This document shows, in pieces, positions 1 through 9,217 of a stretch of DNA of 64,000 nucleotides (positions are counted from its first letter, which is position 1; each line of letters opens with the position of its first letter). The stretch lies in contig NZ_JAARZJ010000001.1 in the NCBI RefSeq assembly GCF_014229245.1, forward strand, positions 248,001 through 312,000, given 5' to 3'. Origin of the DNA: Listeria farberi (GTDB taxonomy: Bacteria > Bacillota > Bacilli > Lactobacillales > Listeriaceae). Position numbers and translations under genes: made by a program. The notes beneath the pieces were generated by a model that was not told the origin of the DNA, made no database searches, and saw only the letters and a list, made by a program, of their open reading frames with translations.

Positions 1-227
1 AGGGGATCTCGTAGCTTGGAGTCGGTCAGTTTTGGTGCGTCTTTTGCATAACCGTAAAAGACAGTGGCACCAGCCGCAACACCAAAGAAAGCTAAAAATA
101 ACCCGAGAAAGAAAATAGTTTTGAAAATATTTACTGCAACTCTTTTTCCTCGTTTTGGTGGATTCTTTTTAGAATTTCCATTTTGCTTGCTGCGATACTG
201 AGATCTTGTCTGCGGTTTATCTGCCAT
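1..227 (-). CDS. ponA: Penicillin-binding protein 1A (class A PBP), N-terminal part only
   Basis: This is the first 75 or so codons of a gene that runs off the left edge. The ATG at 227 (minus) is preceded by a good ribosome site (AAAGGAGAG). The visible protein has a polar, Lys/Arg-rich cytoplasmic tail (about residues 1-32). One hydrophobic segment follows (about 33-58, reading NIFKTIFFLGLFLAFFGVAA), then an extracellular Gly/Tyr/Lys stretch leading to LTDSKLRDP. This is the usual start of a bifunctional glycosyltransferase/transpeptidase PBP. The catalytic domains lie outside the window, so the call rests on the N-terminal topology and on the neighbour: recU lies 30 bases upstream on the same strand, the recU-ponA pair conserved in Bacillus and Listeria. 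Confidence 0.85.
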   Translation of the reverse strand, partial: MADKPQTRSQYRSKQNGNSKKNPPKRGKRVAVNIFKTIFFLGLFLAFFGVAAGATVFYGYAKDAPKLTDSKLRDP

Positions 228-257
228 TAAAAATCTCTCTCCTTTAAAAAAGGTTGA

Positions 258-863
258 CTAGAAGTATAGTTTCTCGATTAATTTCAAAAAGTCAAGCCTT
301 GGATTTAGACCATAAGGAATTTGGTCTGATACATCTTGTATTTCTGCAATGGTAACGGATTTTCTGCCACCATTCTGCATTCTTTGCCAAAATGGATAAA
401 ACTTTTCAAAGGGAATGAAGTAGGTTTTACCGATTTTTTGGAAGGCAATGATGACGAAAACAATGCCATCTTGTTTTAATACATTTGCCATATGGTTCAT
501 TTGGTGATCGTGAAAATTACTAAGTGGAAAGGAAGTAGTGTTTTGTGTTTCTTTTGCCTCGAAATCAATATACTTTCCTTTGTAAACACCGTTGTAATCG
601 GTTGTGGATGGTGTTTTGAAGTAGGCTTCCTTAATTTTTGCGCTACTTCTTTTTGGATAATCCACACTGACAATTTGGACTGGTGTAGGTTTTTTGTGGA
701 TGACAGCGATATTTTGTGCTAAATAGTAAGCAATTGTATCATTTAAATCATCTTCCAAAGACATACCACGTTTTCCATAAGTAACAGGTGCTTTCCGTTT
801 TTTTTGCGGAATTCCCTCATGACCTGCTGCATATTTCTTGCCGTTCGGATAGCCAATAGCCAT
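258..863 (-). CDS. recU: Holliday junction resolvase RecU
   Basis: RecU cleaves four-way DNA junctions in recombination and chromosome segregation in Firmicutes. The 201-residue protein has the family layout. A basic N-terminal region (NGKKY, KKRKAP) precedes the [10 protein letters not shown] motif at about 33-42. The nuclease core is STTDY at about 86-90 and DFEAKE at about 100-105, giving metal ligands Asp89, Glu102 and Lys104. A GTG nine bases upstream is also in frame, but it lies inside the ribosome site (GAGGTG), so the ATG at 863 is the better start. It is first in a minus-strand pair with the PBP1A gene, linking recombination and wall growth genes as in Bacillus. A sigma-A-type promoter sits upstream at 915-943. 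Confidence 0.96.
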   Translation of the reverse strand: MAIGYPNGKKYAAGHEGIPQKKRKAPVTYGKRGMSLEDDLNDTIAYYLAQNIAVIHKKPTPVQIVSVDYPKRSSAKIKEAYFKTPSTTDYNGVYKGKYIDFEAKETQNTTSFPLSNFHDHQMNHMANVLKQDGIVFVIIAFQKIGKTYFIPFEKFYPFWQRMQNGGRKSVTIAEIQDVSDQIPYGLNPRLDFLKLIEKLYF

Positions 864-914
864 TTTTTTCACCTCAATCAGAAAATGTCTATTCTGAATT
901 TTAGACTATCATCT

Positions 915-943
915 ATTATAACAAATAAAAATGATAGTAGCAA
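915..943 (-). promoter_or_regulatory. Predicted sigma-A promoter for recU-ponA
   Basis: On the minus strand a TTGCTA -35 (938-943) is followed after 17 bases by a perfect TATAAT -10 (915-920), about 50 bases before the recU start. The divergent plus-strand gene at 1104 shows no comparably good promoter in the 240-base gap; only a possible extended -10 near 1059-1067 is seen. Confidence 0.7.
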
Positions 944-1103
944 AAAAATGCAAAACAACTCTTTTCGGCAACGAACTACTTAATAAATAGAACGTACCTT
1001 CGTCTATTTTACCATATTTTAGCTAATAATCTAATTTTAGGCAAGATTTCCCTTCCTATGCTATTCTTGAGGTAAGTGAAATTGTAATGAAAAGAGTGAT
1101 ATT

Positions 1104-1469
1104 ATGGAACTTTTAGAACGTACGGAAAAATTGCTTCTACAAAACGAAAAAAACTGGGAACTCTATTTAAGTAATCGTGAAGAGGCAAAACCGTTCGATT
1201 TTTATAAAGATATGAAACCATTTGTAGATGAGGCTAAAGCTTGTGCAGATAATTTTTTAGAACTAGCAATTCCCTGGGTAAACAAAGAACGCCCACCCTA
1301 CTTAGGGGAATTACAACTTAGACAAGCTTGTGATAATATCCAAATGACTGCAGTGAGTGCATTTAATGGAAAGTCTTTTTATAAACATTTCCTAGATCAC
1401 TATCAGTCATCCAAGTATACACTAACTAGAGTAAGAGATTTCTTAAAAAGAAAAGAGGAATTGATGTGA
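1104..1469 (+). CDS. YpoC-like protein of unknown function
   Basis: A 121-residue, probably cytosolic, largely helical protein. It resembles the Bacillus YpoC family, which sits in the same recU/ponA neighbourhood. No catalytic motif or membrane segment is visible. The centre (PWVNKERPPYLGELQLRQACDN, given here only as about residues 58-79) is the most family-like stretch. It overlaps the next gene by four bases (GTGA), implying translational coupling with the YpsA gene. The family's role is not known to me, so only the family resemblance and context are claimed. Confidence 0.75.
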   Translation: MELLERTEKLLLQNEKNWELYLSNREEAKPFDFYKDMKPFVDEAKACADNFLELAIPWVNKERPPYLGELQLRQACDNIQMTAVSAFNGKSFYKHFLDHYQSSKYTLTRVRDFLKRKEELM

Positions 1470-2014
1470 AATCCATCGCAGTGACCGGGTATAAAAATTT
1501 TGAACTGGGAATTTTTAAAAAGGACGCAGATGAGGCTGTTTATATTAAAGAAACTATTAAACGTCATTTAATTCCACTTATAGAAGACGGATTAGAATGG
1601 GTAATTATTTCTGGACAGCTGGGGATTGAACTATGGGCGGGAGAAGTAGTGGCTGAATTAAAAAAAGAAGAATATGCTATTAAACTTGCACTATTAGAAC
1701 CATTTGAAAATCAAAGTAATAACTGGAATGAAGCTAATAAGTTATGGGCAAGCGAAGTGCTTAGTGTAGCGGATTACCATGCTTTTATTACAAAAAGACC
1801 TTATGAAAGCCCATCCCAATTTGCAGCGAGAGATGGTTTTATAATTGATAACACGGACGGAGCAATACTTATTTATGACTTAGAAAAAGAAGGTTCACCG
1901 AAGTTTTTTTATGATCGTGCCAAATTAGCTAAAGAAAGAGCGAATTACTACTTAGAGTGTATTGATTTTTATGCACTACAAGATGTGGTGGAAGATATGA
2001 ATCAAGCATTTTAA
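1466..2014 (+). CDS. YpsA-like SLOG-superfamily protein
   Basis: A 182-residue protein of the YpsA/DUF1273 family. These have a Rossmann-like fold of the SLOG superfamily, thought to bind nucleotide-type ligands. Visible features are VTGYKNFELGIF near the start, a glycine-rich WVIISGQLGIELWAGEV segment at about 42-58, and a late DGAILIYDLEKEGSPKFF stretch typical of the family. B. subtilis YpsA has been linked to cell division, and here the gene lies directly before gpsB, matching the Bacillus order. The start is GTG, overlapping the stop of the previous gene. The biochemical function is not established. Confidence 0.85.
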   Translation: MKSIAVTGYKNFELGIFKKDADEAVYIKETIKRHLIPLIEDGLEWVIISGQLGIELWAGEVVAELKKEEYAIKLALLEPFENQSNNWNEANKLWASEVLSVADYHAFITKRPYESPSQFAARDGFIIDNTDGAILIYDLEKEGSPKFFYDRAKLAKERANYYLECIDFYALQDVVEDMNQAF

Positions 2015-2145
2015 TATATGGAAGAAAGTAGTAATTTTGCAAAAAACACCCGTATAGATTGACAAATGGAGTGAGATTTGGAAAAATAAGAGTAAGTATA
2101 TTATTAGAACAAAATACGTAAGAATAGAGATAGAGGTGGAGTTAC

Positions 2146-2487
2146 ATGACTTCGGAACAATTTGAGTATAACTTAACTGGCAAAGAAATTTTGGAAAAAG
2201 AATTTAAAACTGGACTTCGTGGTTATAGCCCAGAAGATGTAGATGAGTTTTTAGACATGGTTATTAAAGATTACAGTACATTTACACAGGAAATTGAAGC
2301 ACTGCAAGCGGAAAATATTCGTTTAGTGCAAGAATTAGATAATGCACCAGTGAGAACAGCAGCACAACCAGCACCAACTTTTCAAGCAGCGGCACAACCT
2401 GCTGGAACGACCAACTTTGACATTCTAAAACGACTTTCTAATTTAGAAAAACATGTTTTTGGAAATAAGCTGGACGATAACGAATAG
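2146..2487 (+). CDS. gpsB: Cell division / PBP1 trafficking adaptor GpsB
   Basis: GpsB is a small cytosolic DivIVA-like coiled-coil adaptor that docks onto the cytoplasmic tails of class A PBPs and couples wall synthesis to division. The 113-residue protein has the DivIVA-type N-terminal domain. It includes LTGKEILEKEFKTGLRGYSP and the conserved EDVDEFLD segment (about 10-37), then a coiled coil to about 70. A Pro/Ala/Gln linker (about 71-88) and a short C-terminal helix (FDILKRLSNLEKHVFG) that forms the oligomer follow. Ribosome site GAGGTGG is just before the ATG. Its likely client, PBP1A, is encoded 2 kb away. A TTGACA box at 2059-2064 with a poor -10 may be its own promoter. Confidence 0.95.
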   Translation: MTSEQFEYNLTGKEILEKEFKTGLRGYSPEDVDEFLDMVIKDYSTFTQEIEALQAENIRLVQELDNAPVRTAAQPAPTFQAAAQPAGTTNFDILKRLSNLEKHVFGNKLDDNE

Positions 2488-2499
2488 GTGTGCTAGTAT
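2471..2499 (+). promoter_or_regulatory. Promoter for RNase P RNA, inside the end of gpsB
   Basis: TGGACG (2471-2476), a 17-base spacer ending in TGC, and TAGTAT (2494-2499) form an extended -10 promoter. The predicted start near 2506-2510 is just where the RNase P RNA begins. The -35 lies within the last gpsB codons. Confidence 0.7.
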
Positions 2500-2509
2500 A
2501 AGTAAGTTA

Positions 2510-2917
2510 AGAGTAAATGAATAACGTTCGGATAATCGCTGTTTTCTTTTGAAAGCAGAGGAAAGTCCATGCTCGCACGGTGCTGTGATGCCCGTAGTGA
2601 TCGTGCCTGGTCAAACAATAAGCCAGGGCATTCCGGATTTCCGGTTTGACGGCAGGTGAAGGACCTAAGTCTTTGGATATGGTCTTATAACCTTGAAGGT
2701 GCCACAGTGACGAAGTTCCGGCAGAAATGCTCGGAAGTGGAACGAGGTAAACCCCACGAGCGAGAAACTCAAACTTATGGTAGGGGCACTTTTCCCGAGG
2801 AATCAAGAACAAGGGACGAGGTGCGAATTAATTTTCGCGCAGATAGATGGTTATCTCTTTACTATTACCCTGTATGTAGTAAAGAACAGAACATGGCTTA
2901 TAGAGCGTTATTTACAG
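2510..2917 (+). ncRNA. rnpB: RNase P RNA, Bacillus (B) type
   Basis: This is the catalytic RNA subunit that removes tRNA 5' leaders. Hallmarks readable in the sequence are the near-5' GAGGAAAGTCCATGCTCGCA block (about 2559-2578), the ACAGTGACGAAG block near 2705, the GAGCGAGAAAC block near 2758, and the terminal ACAGAACATGGCTTA block at about 2886-2900. The ends pair as the closing stem: GTAAA..ATAACGTTC near 2512-2529 with GAGCGTTATTTAC near 2903-2915. The length of about 400 nt and the layout match the B-type RNA of Bacillales. Open reading frames here on both strands are spurious. Confidence 0.97.
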
Positions 2918-2937
2918 GATTTAATTTAACATTGAAG

Positions 2938-3037
2938 GCTGTTTTAGAAGGCCGGAGCGCAAGTTTTAAGGTGGGTGTTCGACCTGGTTGAATGCCTATT
3001 TAAAACAAACCTCCCCCCTCTTAAAACAGCTTTTTTT
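2938..3037 (+). terminator. Large multi-stem element ending in a U-run after rnpB
   Basis: A 14-nt arm at 2938-2951 pairs with 3017-3030 (12 of 14 pairs), followed immediately by seven T. Within the 65-nt loop, GTTTTAA (2963-2969) can pair with TTAAAAC (3000-3006). A small AGGT/ACCT hairpin lies inside that. It can terminate rnpB transcription, but it is far larger than the other terminators in this window and could also be a separate RNA or the leader of the methyltransferase gene 30 bases downstream. Confidence 0.65.
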
Positions 3038-3068
3038 CATTAGAAATTTAATTAAAGGATGGGACACA

Positions 3069-4217
3069 ATGAAAACATTTCAGTTGGTGGCAACAGCTGC
3101 TTCCGGTTTAGAGGCAATTGTTGGAAAAGAAGTAGCGCGTTTAGGCTATAACCCAAAAGTAGAAAATGGTAAAGTATATTTTGAAGGAGACTTATCTGCA
3201 ATTGCTCGAGCGAATCTATGGCTTCGTGTAGCTGACCGGGTGAAAATTGTGGTTGGCGTTTTTAAAGCAACAACATTTGATGAACTATTTGAAAAGACGA
3301 AAGCTTTACCTTGGGAAGATTATTTGCCGCTAGATGCACAATTTCCTGTCGCTGGAAAATCGGTTAAATCAACGCTTTATAGTGTTCCTGACTGCCAAGC
3401 GATTGTGAAAAAAGCAATTGTAAACCGTGTCAGTGAAAAATATCGTCGTTCTGGCCGTTTGATGGAAACAGGGGCGTTATTTAAGCTAGAAGTTTCTATT
3501 TTAAAAGATGAAGTGACATTGACAATTGATACTAGTGGTGCGGGATTACATAAACGTGGTTATCGTCTAGCACAAGGAAGTGCACCAATTAAAGAAACGA
3601 TGGCGGCGGCACTTGTGTTACTTACAAGTTGGCATCCAGATAGACCATTTTATGATCCTGTTTGTGGTTCTGGAACGATTCCAATTGAGGCAGCACTTAT
3701 TGGCCAAAATATTGCGCCTGGTTTTAACCGAGAATTCGTATCGGAAACGTGGGACTGGATGCCGAAACAAATCTGGGAAGATGCCCGTCAAGAAGCAGAA
3801 GATTTAGCCAATTATGATCAACCGTTAAATATTATTGGCGGAGATATTGATGCTCGTTTAATCGAAATCGCGAAACAAAATGCGGTTGAAGCTGGTCTTG
3901 GCGATTTAATTACTTTTAGACAACTTCAAGTGGCTGATTTCCAAACAGAAGATGAGTACGGGGTCGTTGTTGCGAATCCACCATACGGAGAACGGTTAGA
4001 AGACGAGGAAGCAGTGCGCCAACTATACCGCGAAATGGGTATCGTTTATAAACGCATGCCGACATGGTCAGTATATGTCCTTACTTCTTATGAGCTTTTT
4101 GAAGAAGTTTATGGTAAAAAAGCAACGAAAAAACGGAAATTATATAATGGTTATTTGCGTACCGATTTATATCAATATTGGGGACCAAGAAAACTGCGTC
4201 CTAAAAAAGAAGACTGA
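3069..4217 (+). CDS. 23S rRNA (guanine-N2) methyltransferase, RlmL/YpsC type
   Basis: A SAM-dependent methyltransferase of the THUMP plus UPF0020 family, expected to methylate a guanine of 23S rRNA. The N-terminal part (about 1-155) is the THUMP-containing RNA-binding region. The methyltransferase domain has the SAM-binding DPVCGSGT at about 196-203 and the catalytic NPPY at about 303-306. The reading frame extends upstream through the terminator region, but the ATG at 3069 has a good AAAGGATGG site and gives 382 residues, close to Bacillus YpsC. The protein is half the size of E. coli RlmL because it lacks the second (RlmK-like) domain. The M32 peptidase gene follows within 15 bases. Confidence 0.9.
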   Translation: MKTFQLVATAASGLEAIVGKEVARLGYNPKVENGKVYFEGDLSAIARANLWLRVADRVKIVVGVFKATTFDELFEKTKALPWEDYLPLDAQFPVAGKSVKSTLYSVPDCQAIVKKAIVNRVSEKYRRSGRLMETGALFKLEVSILKDEVTLTIDTSGAGLHKRGYRLAQGSAPIKETMAAALVLLTSWHPDRPFYDPVCGSGTIPIEAALIGQNIAPGFNREFVSETWDWMPKQIWEDARQEAEDLANYDQPLNIIGGDIDARLIEIAKQNAVEAGLGDLITFRQLQVADFQTEDEYGVVVANPPYGERLEDEEAVRQLYREMGIVYKRMPTWSVYVLTSYELFEEVYGKKATKKRKLYNGYLRTDLYQYWGPRKLRPKKED

Positions 4218-4232
4218 ATGGAGGAGTTAAGT

Positions 4233-5741
4233 TTGGTAGAAACATTAGAAGAGGAATTTTTAGCGTATATTAAAAAGATGGAAGCTTTAGAAGAAGCACT
4301 CGCATTAGTTTATTGGGATCTTCGTACAGGCGCGCCGGCAAAAGGGATGGAAGGCCGTTCTGATGTTATTGGCGTTCTATCTGAAGAGATTTTCAATATG
4401 CAAACATCAGAAGAAATGGCTGCTTTTATTGCTGGACTTAATGTAGATAAAGAAAATTTAGCCGAAATCACTCGTAAAACATTAGAAGAATCTCAAAAAA
4501 CATATGATTTAAATAAAAAAATCCCAAGTAAAGAATACGCGGAATATACTAAACTAGTAGCGCAAGCAGAAACGGCGTGGACAACAGCTCGCGAACAAAA
4601 TGATTTTGCGGCTTTTGAACCATTCCTAACAAAAATCCTTGAAATGAAGCGTAAATTCGTTGAGTATTGGGGTTATGAAGAAAATAAATATGACACATTA
4701 CTTGATCAATATGAGCCAGGTGTAACCGTATCTGTGCTTGATTCCGTATTTGAGAAAGTACGTGATGGCATTATGGCGATACGTGAAAAAATCGCAAAAG
4801 AAGGCGTGAAGCCAGATGGGACGATTTTAAATACAAAAATTTCCGAAGCAAAACAAAAAGAATTTAGTATTCGTATTTTGAATAAAATGGGCTTTGACTT
4901 TGAAGCTGGTCGTTTAGATAAAACAGTTCATCCTTTTGCCACTGGTTTAAATAGAGGAGATGTCCGCATTACGACACGTTATAATGAAAATGACTTTAAA
5001 ATGGCTGTGTTTGGTACAATTCATGAAGGTGGCCATGCGATTTACGAACAAAATTTTGATGCTGCACTTGTTGGAACACCACTTGCAAATGGTGCGTCTA
5101 TGGGGATTCATGAATCACAATCATTATTCTATGAAATTATTATCGGTTCTAGCTTAGCATTTTGGAAAAGCAATTATGCAGAGTTTCAAGCGGTAACAAA
5201 GCCAGCTTTTGATAACGTGACATTAGAAAGTTTTTACCGAGCAGTAAATATCTCTGAAAGTTCGCTGATTCGAATTGAAGCGGATACGTTAACTTATCCA
5301 CTACACATTATGATTCGTTATGAACTAGAAAAAGCACTTATTAACGGTGAATTAGAAGTGAAAGATTTACCAAAAGCTTGGGGAGATAAATACGAAGAAT
5401 ATCTTGGCATTCGTCCAGATAATGATACAAATGGTGTCTTGCAAGATATTCACTGGGCTGGTGGCGACTTTGGTTACTTCCCATCATACGCACTTGGCTT
5501 AATGTATGCGGCGCAGTTCTTTAACCAAATGCGAAAAGAAATTCCAAATATTGATGCAATTATCGCCAGTGATGATTATTCGGAACTAAAAACATGGTTG
5601 ACTGAACATGTGCATAAATTTGGTAAAACGAAGAAACCGCTAGAAATTTTAACAGATACAACAGGAGAAGGCTTGAATCCAACATATTTGCTAGATTTGC
5701 TAGAAAAAAGATATGCATACGTTTACCAATTTAATGAGTAA
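4233..5741 (+). CDS. M32-family metallocarboxypeptidase
   Basis: A cytosolic zinc carboxypeptidase of the Taq/Pfu (M32) family, which trims C-terminal residues from peptides. The zinc motif HEGGH is at about 264-268. Other family blocks are the N-terminal ALVYWDLRTGAP (about 22-33), HIESQSLFYE-like HESQSLFYE shortly after the zinc motif, and IRPDNDTNGVLQDIHWAGG with GYFPSYALG near the C-terminus. An ATG at 4218 is in frame but contains the Shine-Dalgarno itself (TGGAGGAG). The TTG at 4233, eight bases after GGAGG, gives 502 residues, the usual size. It appears cotranscribed with the upstream methyltransferase. Confidence 0.93.
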   Translation: MVETLEEEFLAYIKKMEALEEALALVYWDLRTGAPAKGMEGRSDVIGVLSEEIFNMQTSEEMAAFIAGLNVDKENLAEITRKTLEESQKTYDLNKKIPSKEYAEYTKLVAQAETAWTTAREQNDFAAFEPFLTKILEMKRKFVEYWGYEENKYDTLLDQYEPGVTVSVLDSVFEKVRDGIMAIREKIAKEGVKPDGTILNTKISEAKQKEFSIRILNKMGFDFEAGRLDKTVHPFATGLNRGDVRITTRYNENDFKMAVFGTIHEGGHAIYEQNFDAALVGTPLANGASMGIHESQSLFYEIIIGSSLAFWKSNYAEFQAVTKPAFDNVTLESFYRAVNISESSLIRIEADTLTYPLHIMIRYELEKALINGELEVKDLPKAWGDKYEEYLGIRPDNDTNGVLQDIHWAGGDFGYFPSYALGLMYAAQFFNQMRKEIPNIDAIIASDDYSELKTWLTEHVHKFGKTKKPLEILTDTTGEGLNPTYLLDLLEKRYAYVYQFNE

Positions 5742-5749
5742 AAAATTAG

Positions 5750-6547
<798 letters not shown>

Positions 6548-6553
6548 GAATTA

Positions 6554-7861
6554 ATGTTAGGTAAAGGGAAAATTGCAGCTTTAGGATTTCAGCATGTTCT
6601 AGCGATGTATGCTGGAGCAGTTATTGTTCCACTATTAATCGGTGGAGCGCTTGGATTTAATGGAGAAGAAATGACTTACTTAGTTTCGATTGATATTTTT
6701 ATGTGTGGGATTGCGACATTGCTACAATTAACAGTTAATCGCTTCTTTGGTATTGGCTTACCAGTTGTACTTGGATGTGCAGTTCAGGCCATTGCACCAA
6801 TTATTTTGATTGGCCAAGATATGGGCATTGGCGCGATTTATGGATCAATTATTGTTTCAGGACTTTTTGTATTATTAATAGCACCATTTTTCTCCAAAGT
6901 TGTACGATTTTTTCCTCCTGTAGTGACGGGCTCCGTTGTAACTGTGATTGGTTTAACGCTAATTCCAGTGGCGATTAATAATCTGGCCGGTGGAGAAGGG
7001 GCAAAAGATTTTGGCTCAATGTATAATCTCGGCCTTGGTTTTGGGACTTTACTTTTAATTATTTTAGTGTATCGTTTTGGACAAGGGTTTTCGAAGGCAA
7101 TTGCTGTTTTAATAGGACTGGTTGGGGGTTCGCTTTTTGCAGCGCTTTATAAAGGAATCTCGCTTGGGCCTGTGAGTGAGGCGAGCTGGTTCCATATGCC
7201 GAAACCATTTTATTTTGGCATGCCGACATTTGAGTGGCCAGCGATTATTACGATGATTTTAATTGCACTAGTCAGCATGGTGGAATCGACTGGAGTATAT
7301 TTTGCTTTATCTGATATTACCGAACGAAAATTATCGCAAAAAGATTTAACGCGTGGTTACCGAGCAGAGGGCCTTGCGATTATGCTTGGTGGGGTATTTA
7401 ATACATTCCCATATACTGCTTATTCGCAAAACGTGGGACTTGTTCAGCTTTCTGGTATTAAAACACGTAAAGTGATTTATGCAGCGGCTGGTTTCCTTAT
7501 CGTCCTTGGTCTAATTCCAAAAATTGGCGCAGTAACTACGATTATTCCAACTCCAGTCCTTGGGGGCGCTATGGTCGCAATGTTTGGAATGGTTGTTGCA
7601 CAAGGTATTAAGATGCTTGGAAAAGTTAATTTTACCTCTCAAGAGAACTTGTTAATTATCGCATGTGCAGTTGGGGTTGGCTTAGGCGTAACAGTTGTAC
7701 CAGATTTATTTAATGCTTTTCCATCCTTTGTTCGTTTGTTTACGAGTAATGGAATTGTTGCTGGAAGTGTGACTGCAATCACATTAAATATCATTTTCAA
7801 TATGATTCCACACAGAAAAGATAAAAAAGTAGTAGATTCAGAACTTCAACATGCTGAGTAA
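6554..7861 (+). CDS. pbuX: Xanthine permease (NCS2 family)
   Basis: A proton-coupled xanthine transporter in the cytoplasmic membrane. The 435-residue protein is almost wholly hydrophobic with about 12-14 helices. It shows the NCS2 N-terminal GFQHVLAMYAGAVIVPLLIGGALG and the later signature segment ITMILIALVSMVESTGVYFALSDITER, followed by GVFNTFPYTAYSQNVGL. Pairing with xpt under one guanine riboswitch supports xanthine rather than uracil or urate as substrate. Ribosome site GGAGGAAT precedes the ATG. Confidence 0.95.
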   Translation: MLGKGKIAALGFQHVLAMYAGAVIVPLLIGGALGFNGEEMTYLVSIDIFMCGIATLLQLTVNRFFGIGLPVVLGCAVQAIAPIILIGQDMGIGAIYGSIIVSGLFVLLIAPFFSKVVRFFPPVVTGSVVTVIGLTLIPVAINNLAGGEGAKDFGSMYNLGLGFGTLLLIILVYRFGQGFSKAIAVLIGLVGGSLFAALYKGISLGPVSEASWFHMPKPFYFGMPTFEWPAIITMILIALVSMVESTGVYFALSDITERKLSQKDLTRGYRAEGLAIMLGGVFNTFPYTAYSQNVGLVQLSGIKTRKVIYAAAGFLIVLGLIPKIGAVTTIIPTPVLGGAMVAMFGMVVAQGIKMLGKVNFTSQENLLIIACAVGVGLGVTVVPDLFNAFPSFVRLFTSNGIVAGSVTAITLNIIFNMIPHRKDKKVVDSELQHAE

Positions 7862-7925
7862 AAAATAAAACAGTTTTAATTGGGCTATTTTTTCTCATAT
7901 ACTTTTACACATTCATTTATTTGAA

Positions 7926-7957
7926 AGCGGAATTGGTCTATATCAATTTCGCTTTTT
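7926..7957 (+). terminator. Terminator after xpt-pbuX
   Basis: AGCGGAATTG and CAATTTCGCT form a ten-pair stem (one G-U) with a short loop, followed by six T. Confidence 0.85.
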
Positions 7958-7970
7958 TGCTGTTTTTCTA

Positions 7971-7995
7971 GTTTTATTTTCATACTGATGGGTAT
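7971..7995 (+). promoter_or_regulatory. Sigma-B-like promoter before the chitinase gene
   Basis: GTTTTA (7971-7976), a 13-base spacer and GGGTAT (7990-7995) match the general-stress sigma-B consensus (GTTT then GGGTAT with 13-15 bases). It is about 55 bases upstream of the chitinase start, on the correct strand. No good sigma-A pair is seen in the same gap. Confidence 0.7.
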
Positions 7996-8051
7996 TTTCA
8001 AGTAGCTCCAAAAAGCAAGTTTGGGGTAGATAAAGTAAGGGGGAAAAGTAG

Positions 8052-9110
8052 ATGAATGGAAAACAAGTAATGGTTGGTGGTTTGTCTTTACTTTTAGTTG
8101 GTACGGGACTGGGAGCGTTTGGCAATACAGTTCAAGCAGCGACTGATGATGCTTCTGTTATGCCAGATATTTCTAACAAACAGGTGCTAGTTGGGTACTG
8201 GCATAGTTGGAAATCTTCCGGAAAAGATGGCTATCAACAAGGGACTTCGGCTGATATTGCGCTAAAAGATACACCAAAAGCTTATAACGTGGTAGATGTT
8301 TCCTTTATGAAAGGGGACGGTGTAAATCGCATACCAACTTTTAAACCAGTGGGAATAACTGATAGCGATTTCAGAGCACAAATTGGCGCATTAAACAAAG
8401 AAGGTCGAGCAGTACTTTTAGCGCTTGGTGGTGCAGATGGTCACGTGGAACTGAAGGCTGGGGATGAACAGGCGTTCGCGAATGAAATTATCCGCCAAGT
8501 AGAAACATACGGCTTTGATGGACTAGACATAGACTTAGAACAAAGTGCCATTACCGCGGGAGATAATAAAACCGTTATTCCAGCAGCGCTAAAAATCGTC
8601 AAAGATCATTACAAAGCAGAAGGCAAAAACTTCTTAATTACGATGGCGCCAGAATTTCCTTATTTAAAACCAGGTAGCGCTTATGAAAGCTACTTAACTT
8701 CCCTTGCTAATTACTATGACTATATTGCTCCACAACTTTACAATCAAGGTGGTGACGGAGTTTGGGTAGATGAAACTAACCAATGGATTGCGCAAAATAA
8801 TGATACTTTAAAAGAATCTTTCTTATATTATATGGCTGATTCTTTCATTAACGGGACGCGCGGCTATTTAAAAATTCCTGCGAATAAATTTGTCTTTGGT
8901 TTACCAGCTAATGTAGATGCAGCGGCAACTGGTTACGTTAAAGACCCTCAAATCGTCCAAAATGTATTCAATCGTTTACAAGCAAAAGGAACTCCAGTAA
9001 AAGGTGTTATGACCTGGTCCGTTAACTGGGACGCTGGTAAAAATAGTGCCGGAGTAGCTTATAATAATGGTTTCTCTAATGCTTATGGACCAATCGTTGG
9101 TACTAATTAA
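8052..9110 (+). CDS. chiA: Secreted GH18 chitinase
   Basis: An endo-acting glycoside hydrolase family 18 enzyme that cleaves chitin or related N-acetylglucosamine polymers outside the cell. Residues 1-30 are a signal peptide (VGGLSLLLVGTGLGAFG core, cleavage likely after VQA). The catalytic DGLDIDLE motif is at about 156-163 with Glu163 as the acid. The barrel ends with GVMTWSVNWDAG near the C-terminus. At 352 residues it is a lone catalytic domain without a chitin-binding or fibronectin module. It is monocistronic: sigma-B-like promoter upstream, strong terminator downstream. In L. monocytogenes the corresponding chitinase has been studied in connection with infection as well as chitin breakdown. 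Confidence 0.93.
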   Translation: MNGKQVMVGGLSLLLVGTGLGAFGNTVQAATDDASVMPDISNKQVLVGYWHSWKSSGKDGYQQGTSADIALKDTPKAYNVVDVSFMKGDGVNRIPTFKPVGITDSDFRAQIGALNKEGRAVLLALGGADGHVELKAGDEQAFANEIIRQVETYGFDGLDIDLEQSAITAGDNKTVIPAALKIVKDHYKAEGKNFLITMAPEFPYLKPGSAYESYLTSLANYYDYIAPQLYNQGGDGVWVDETNQWIAQNNDTLKESFLYYMADSFINGTRGYLKIPANKFVFGLPANVDAAATGYVKDPQIVQNVFNRLQAKGTPVKGVMTWSVNWDAGKNSAGVAYNNGFSNAYGPIVGTN

Positions 9111-9116
9111 ATAACG

Positions 9117-9152
9117 AACCGATACCCATTTTAAGTGGGTATCGGTTTTTTT
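9117..9152 (+). terminator. Terminator after the chitinase gene
   Basis: AACCGATACCCA and TGGGTATCGGTT form a long perfect stem with a TTTTAAG-type loop and a run of T. Confidence 0.92.
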
Positions 9153-9164
9153 AAAACAAGAGAC

Positions 9165-9193
9165 TTGCATTCATTTTAAAATCGGCGTATGAT
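9165..9193 (+). promoter_or_regulatory. Promoter of rpsN2
   Basis: TTGCAT (9165-9170), 17 bases, TATGAT (9188-9193). The start point would fall inside the adjoining Zur-type operator. Confidence 0.8.
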
Positions 9194-9194
9194 A

Positions 9195-9217
9195 TAAATC
9201 GGAATGATTATTATTTA
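9195..9217 (+). promoter_or_regulatory. Zur-type zinc-repression operator
   Basis: The 23-base sequence TAAATCGGAATGATTA plus TTATTTA closely follows the Firmicute Zur box (TAAATCGTAAT-N-ATTACGATTTA), differing at only a few positions. It abuts the -10 box and covers the expected transcription start, so zinc-loaded Zur would block rpsN2. The match is seen in the sequence; Zur binding is inference from the consensus and from the nature of the gene. Confidence 0.8.

Noticed and set aside
2507-2991. Open reading frames of 101 and 111 codons on both strands
   Set aside because: They lie entirely within the RNase P RNA and its terminator and lack ribosome sites.
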